A stretch of DNA of 64,000 nt. It comes from Metridium senile (taxonomy: Eukaryota; Cnidaria; Anthozoa; Actiniaria; Metridiidae). The position numbers and the translations under genes are program-made. Location: positions 16,229,207 to 16,293,206 of the forward strand of contig OX459098.1 of assembly GCA_949775045.1 (NCBI GenBank), read 5' to 3'. Below are positions 61,840 through 64,000 of the stretch, in pieces. Numbering within the stretch: position 1 is the stretch's first letter; each line of letters begins with the position of its first letter. The notes under the pieces were generated by a model. That model worked only from the letters and a program-made list of their open reading frames with translations. It was not told the origin of the DNA and ran no database searches.

Positions 61840-63235
61840 TTACAACTCTGCACGAAGTACAATTTAGCAGTAATATCATATCATATTTTATTATATTTGA
61901 TCGTATTGGATGATATATTAATAAGCCAACGAAAAAAGTGTAAATTTACAATCTCGTCCTTTATACTCGATGGCCGTAGTTGATGAATCAATGACTGAAT
62001 GATTTGTTGAATGGACAAAAAAGTGAACAAATGCCGAAAAATATTTTGTATTTAGCGTTTTTATAATCAATAACAATCTAGTAAATATTTTTTGCAAATT
62101 ACTTTTTGTTTCAAAACAACGTAACGGCCGTTTTTAGATAAATTTTGTACAATAGAATAGTAGAGCTTCCTTCGATAAAAATTATTTTCGGTTGAATTCG
62201 AGTATATTGTTATTTAATATTTAACATTTACTAATTAATTGTCAGTCATGATTTCCTTAGCGTCTCCGGCAGTAGATTTGAACCGATTAAACTTCATCTT
62301 CAAACTTTTATCTTGTCTATTTTCGAAGTCTTTCAAAGCGAATTAAACTACATTTAGTGTGTCAACAACGGCTATAGTTGACATTATATTAATTCGCTTT
62401 ATGAAAAACTATCATTATTAATTTATTTTGCCGTCAATTTCTGAAGAATATTTTAATTTCTATTCAGTGATGTTGTTTTTGATTGAGCAAAATACCTTGG
62501 CTAATAAACCGTTTTCGTATAACCCACTTTATTTATAATTTAACATGCAAATGAGAATATAAGTTAAAGAGATCGTATAGAGAAAGTATTTAAAATAAAG
62601 ACTACCGCAAAAATCTGACGTTTCGGAGTAAAGGTTTGAGAAGAGAATATGTGTAAAATAACATGCTAATTAGTTGTGTGAGCACGGCAAAGTGATTCAG
62701 TGAGTTGCGCTCTCGGCTTAAAATAATCAAAATAAATCAACCAAAATATCCATAGATTTCCTCGAAACCACTTTTATTAATGTTTTTTCACAGTGGCTTA
62801 TGGCTTATAGGAAAAAATTAAAAGCAAATAGCTACACGCACACCCATTAGCATGTTATTTTACACATGCTCATTTGCATTGTTAAAGTTGGTTATACGAA
62901 AACGCTCTCTTTCAGAATTAGTGAGCATGCGCTTTCCAAAGTGAATATGAAAGATCAACGTCAAAACTGCTTTTGAATTCATTCAACATGGTACGTTTTT
63001 GCCCTTGTTTAGCCTTCAGGATCTTTTTTATAATGATCAGTTGAGGCATATTTTGTCATTATTTAAGTGCTATTAATAATTTCCGTATTATTTATAATAC
63101 GAGTTCATGTTAAATACCGTCTTTTCAAAACCTATTTAAAACTTAGTAATCACATCAACTTTTATTTGTAATTTTGCGAGTTTTTATTGGAAATATCAAT
63201 CATTATATAAACTATTATCCCAATCAGCTGTTACA
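61840..63235. other. Unassigned, presumed 5' region of gene B
   Basis: AT-rich. The missing first exon of gene B was looked for here on the minus strand (signal peptide ending in CxxxC and a phase-0 donor) without success. Confidence 0.3.
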
Positions 63236-63236
63236 T

Positions 63237-64000
63237 TGAAACCCCAGTATATCGGACAGTGCTGGGAGCAAGGAAAGTGTCCGGTTTAGCGGGAGTTCCG
63301 GTTTATTGAAGTTCAATATATGCAACTTTAATTCTAGAAAGACAAAACAATTTAGGTGTTGAACGACAAAAACTACTACTATTTTTCTTCTTTTCAAACC
63401 ACACAAAGGTTTTATCAGGATTATAAGAGGTTAATTCTATTGTTAGTAATAACTTGGGACTTATCATCATTATCACTATCATCATCACGATTCGTATTAT
63501 GATGATGACGTCTTGCACGTAATATAAAAGCTCAAGGATGCAGTACCGTTTTAACCATTAAAGATAAGTCAGATAAATCACATTAAAAATAAAAATAAAA
63601 ATATCTATTTCTTAAGGGAACCACACGTGTAAAACTATCTATCTGATTAGCAGAAGAGATAAAAAATTTGTAATGCATAAAGTCGTAAACACATTGGGAA
63701 GAATGTAAAATGTACAAGCCCCATATTACATCACATGAAGCTTGACATTTTATCAAATCATCAATATTGTGAATAATTCACAAAACGATAACAATTTCAA
63801 CTGAGTTACCCATTCATAATAACTGTGTTTCAATTCCGCTTAAATCATGCAAAATATTATCTTCTTTGTCAACTTTTCAATGCGTAAGAAGAAATAGATG
63901 AACCACAACTGAAACACAGGAAGCTTAAAGCACGAAATACTTTATATCATTAGCCATAAGAGTCCTATCATATTATTCATTTCGAAAGCTGTTATTAACA
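63237..64000. other. Unassigned end of window
   Basis: 63238-63310 is a half MITE (GAAACCCCAGTATATCGGAC, GTCCGGTTTAGCGGGAGTTC). ATC-rich tract at 63460-63510. No exon recognised. Confidence 0.35.

Noticed and set aside
61014..64000. First exon of gene B
   Set aside because: Required by the phase-0 start at 61013, but no minus-strand ATG with a signal peptide, a CxxxC pair and a donor was found; it is probably beyond the window or too diverged to see.

Overview
This is a eukaryotic, metazoan window: intron-rich genes with GT..AG introns, AT-rich and full of microsatellites, MITE-like foldback elements, tRNA-derived SINEs, a CR1/L2-like LINE and a Ty3-like LTR element. The repeat repertoire, the retroelement proteins and an extracellular-matrix/receptor gene style suggest a cnidarian, most likely an anthozoan (coral or sea anemone). 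That assignment is inference from family knowledge, not a database match.

Layout. (1) 29-17227, plus strand: a 21-exon gene (here gene A) for a secreted protein of about 766 residues: signal peptide, a series of CxxxC pairs, an FN3 domain, an unassigned cysteine-containing module, three more FN3 domains and a C-terminal six-cysteine chitin-binding (CBM14) domain. (2) 21027-23689, minus strand: a small 4-exon gene (gene C) for an unrecognised basic protein of about 159 residues. (3) 27232-27753, plus strand: an intronless linker histone H1. (4) 61013-30602, minus strand: a 28-exon gene (gene B; its first exon was not found) for a receptor tyrosine kinase of at least 1215 residues. Genes A and B are tail-to-tail.

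The main result is that A and B have the same ectodomain, exon for exon. Exons 2-20 of A match exons 2-20 of B in order, intron phase and usually length. The two genes diverge only after the last FN3 domain, at a phase-1 intron: A ends in a chitin-binding exon, while B continues into a transmembrane exon and a complete tyrosine kinase with its catalytic residues in place. The pair therefore looks like a membrane receptor kinase and a secreted paralog that could act as a decoy, co-ligand or chitin/matrix-anchored form of the same ligand-binding head.

Mobile DNA. A decayed Ty3-like element (45737-49388) with 132-bp LTRs sits 8 nt inside a B intron. It has lost its integrase region and at least one catalytic residue of its reverse transcriptase. 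A nearly intact CR1/L2-like LINE (about 38190-41876) lies antisense in the B intron just before the transmembrane exon. Five or more MITE families, two SINE families and a possible hammerhead-ribozyme relic fill the introns and the spaces between genes. No rRNA gene, functional tRNA gene or CRISPR array was found.
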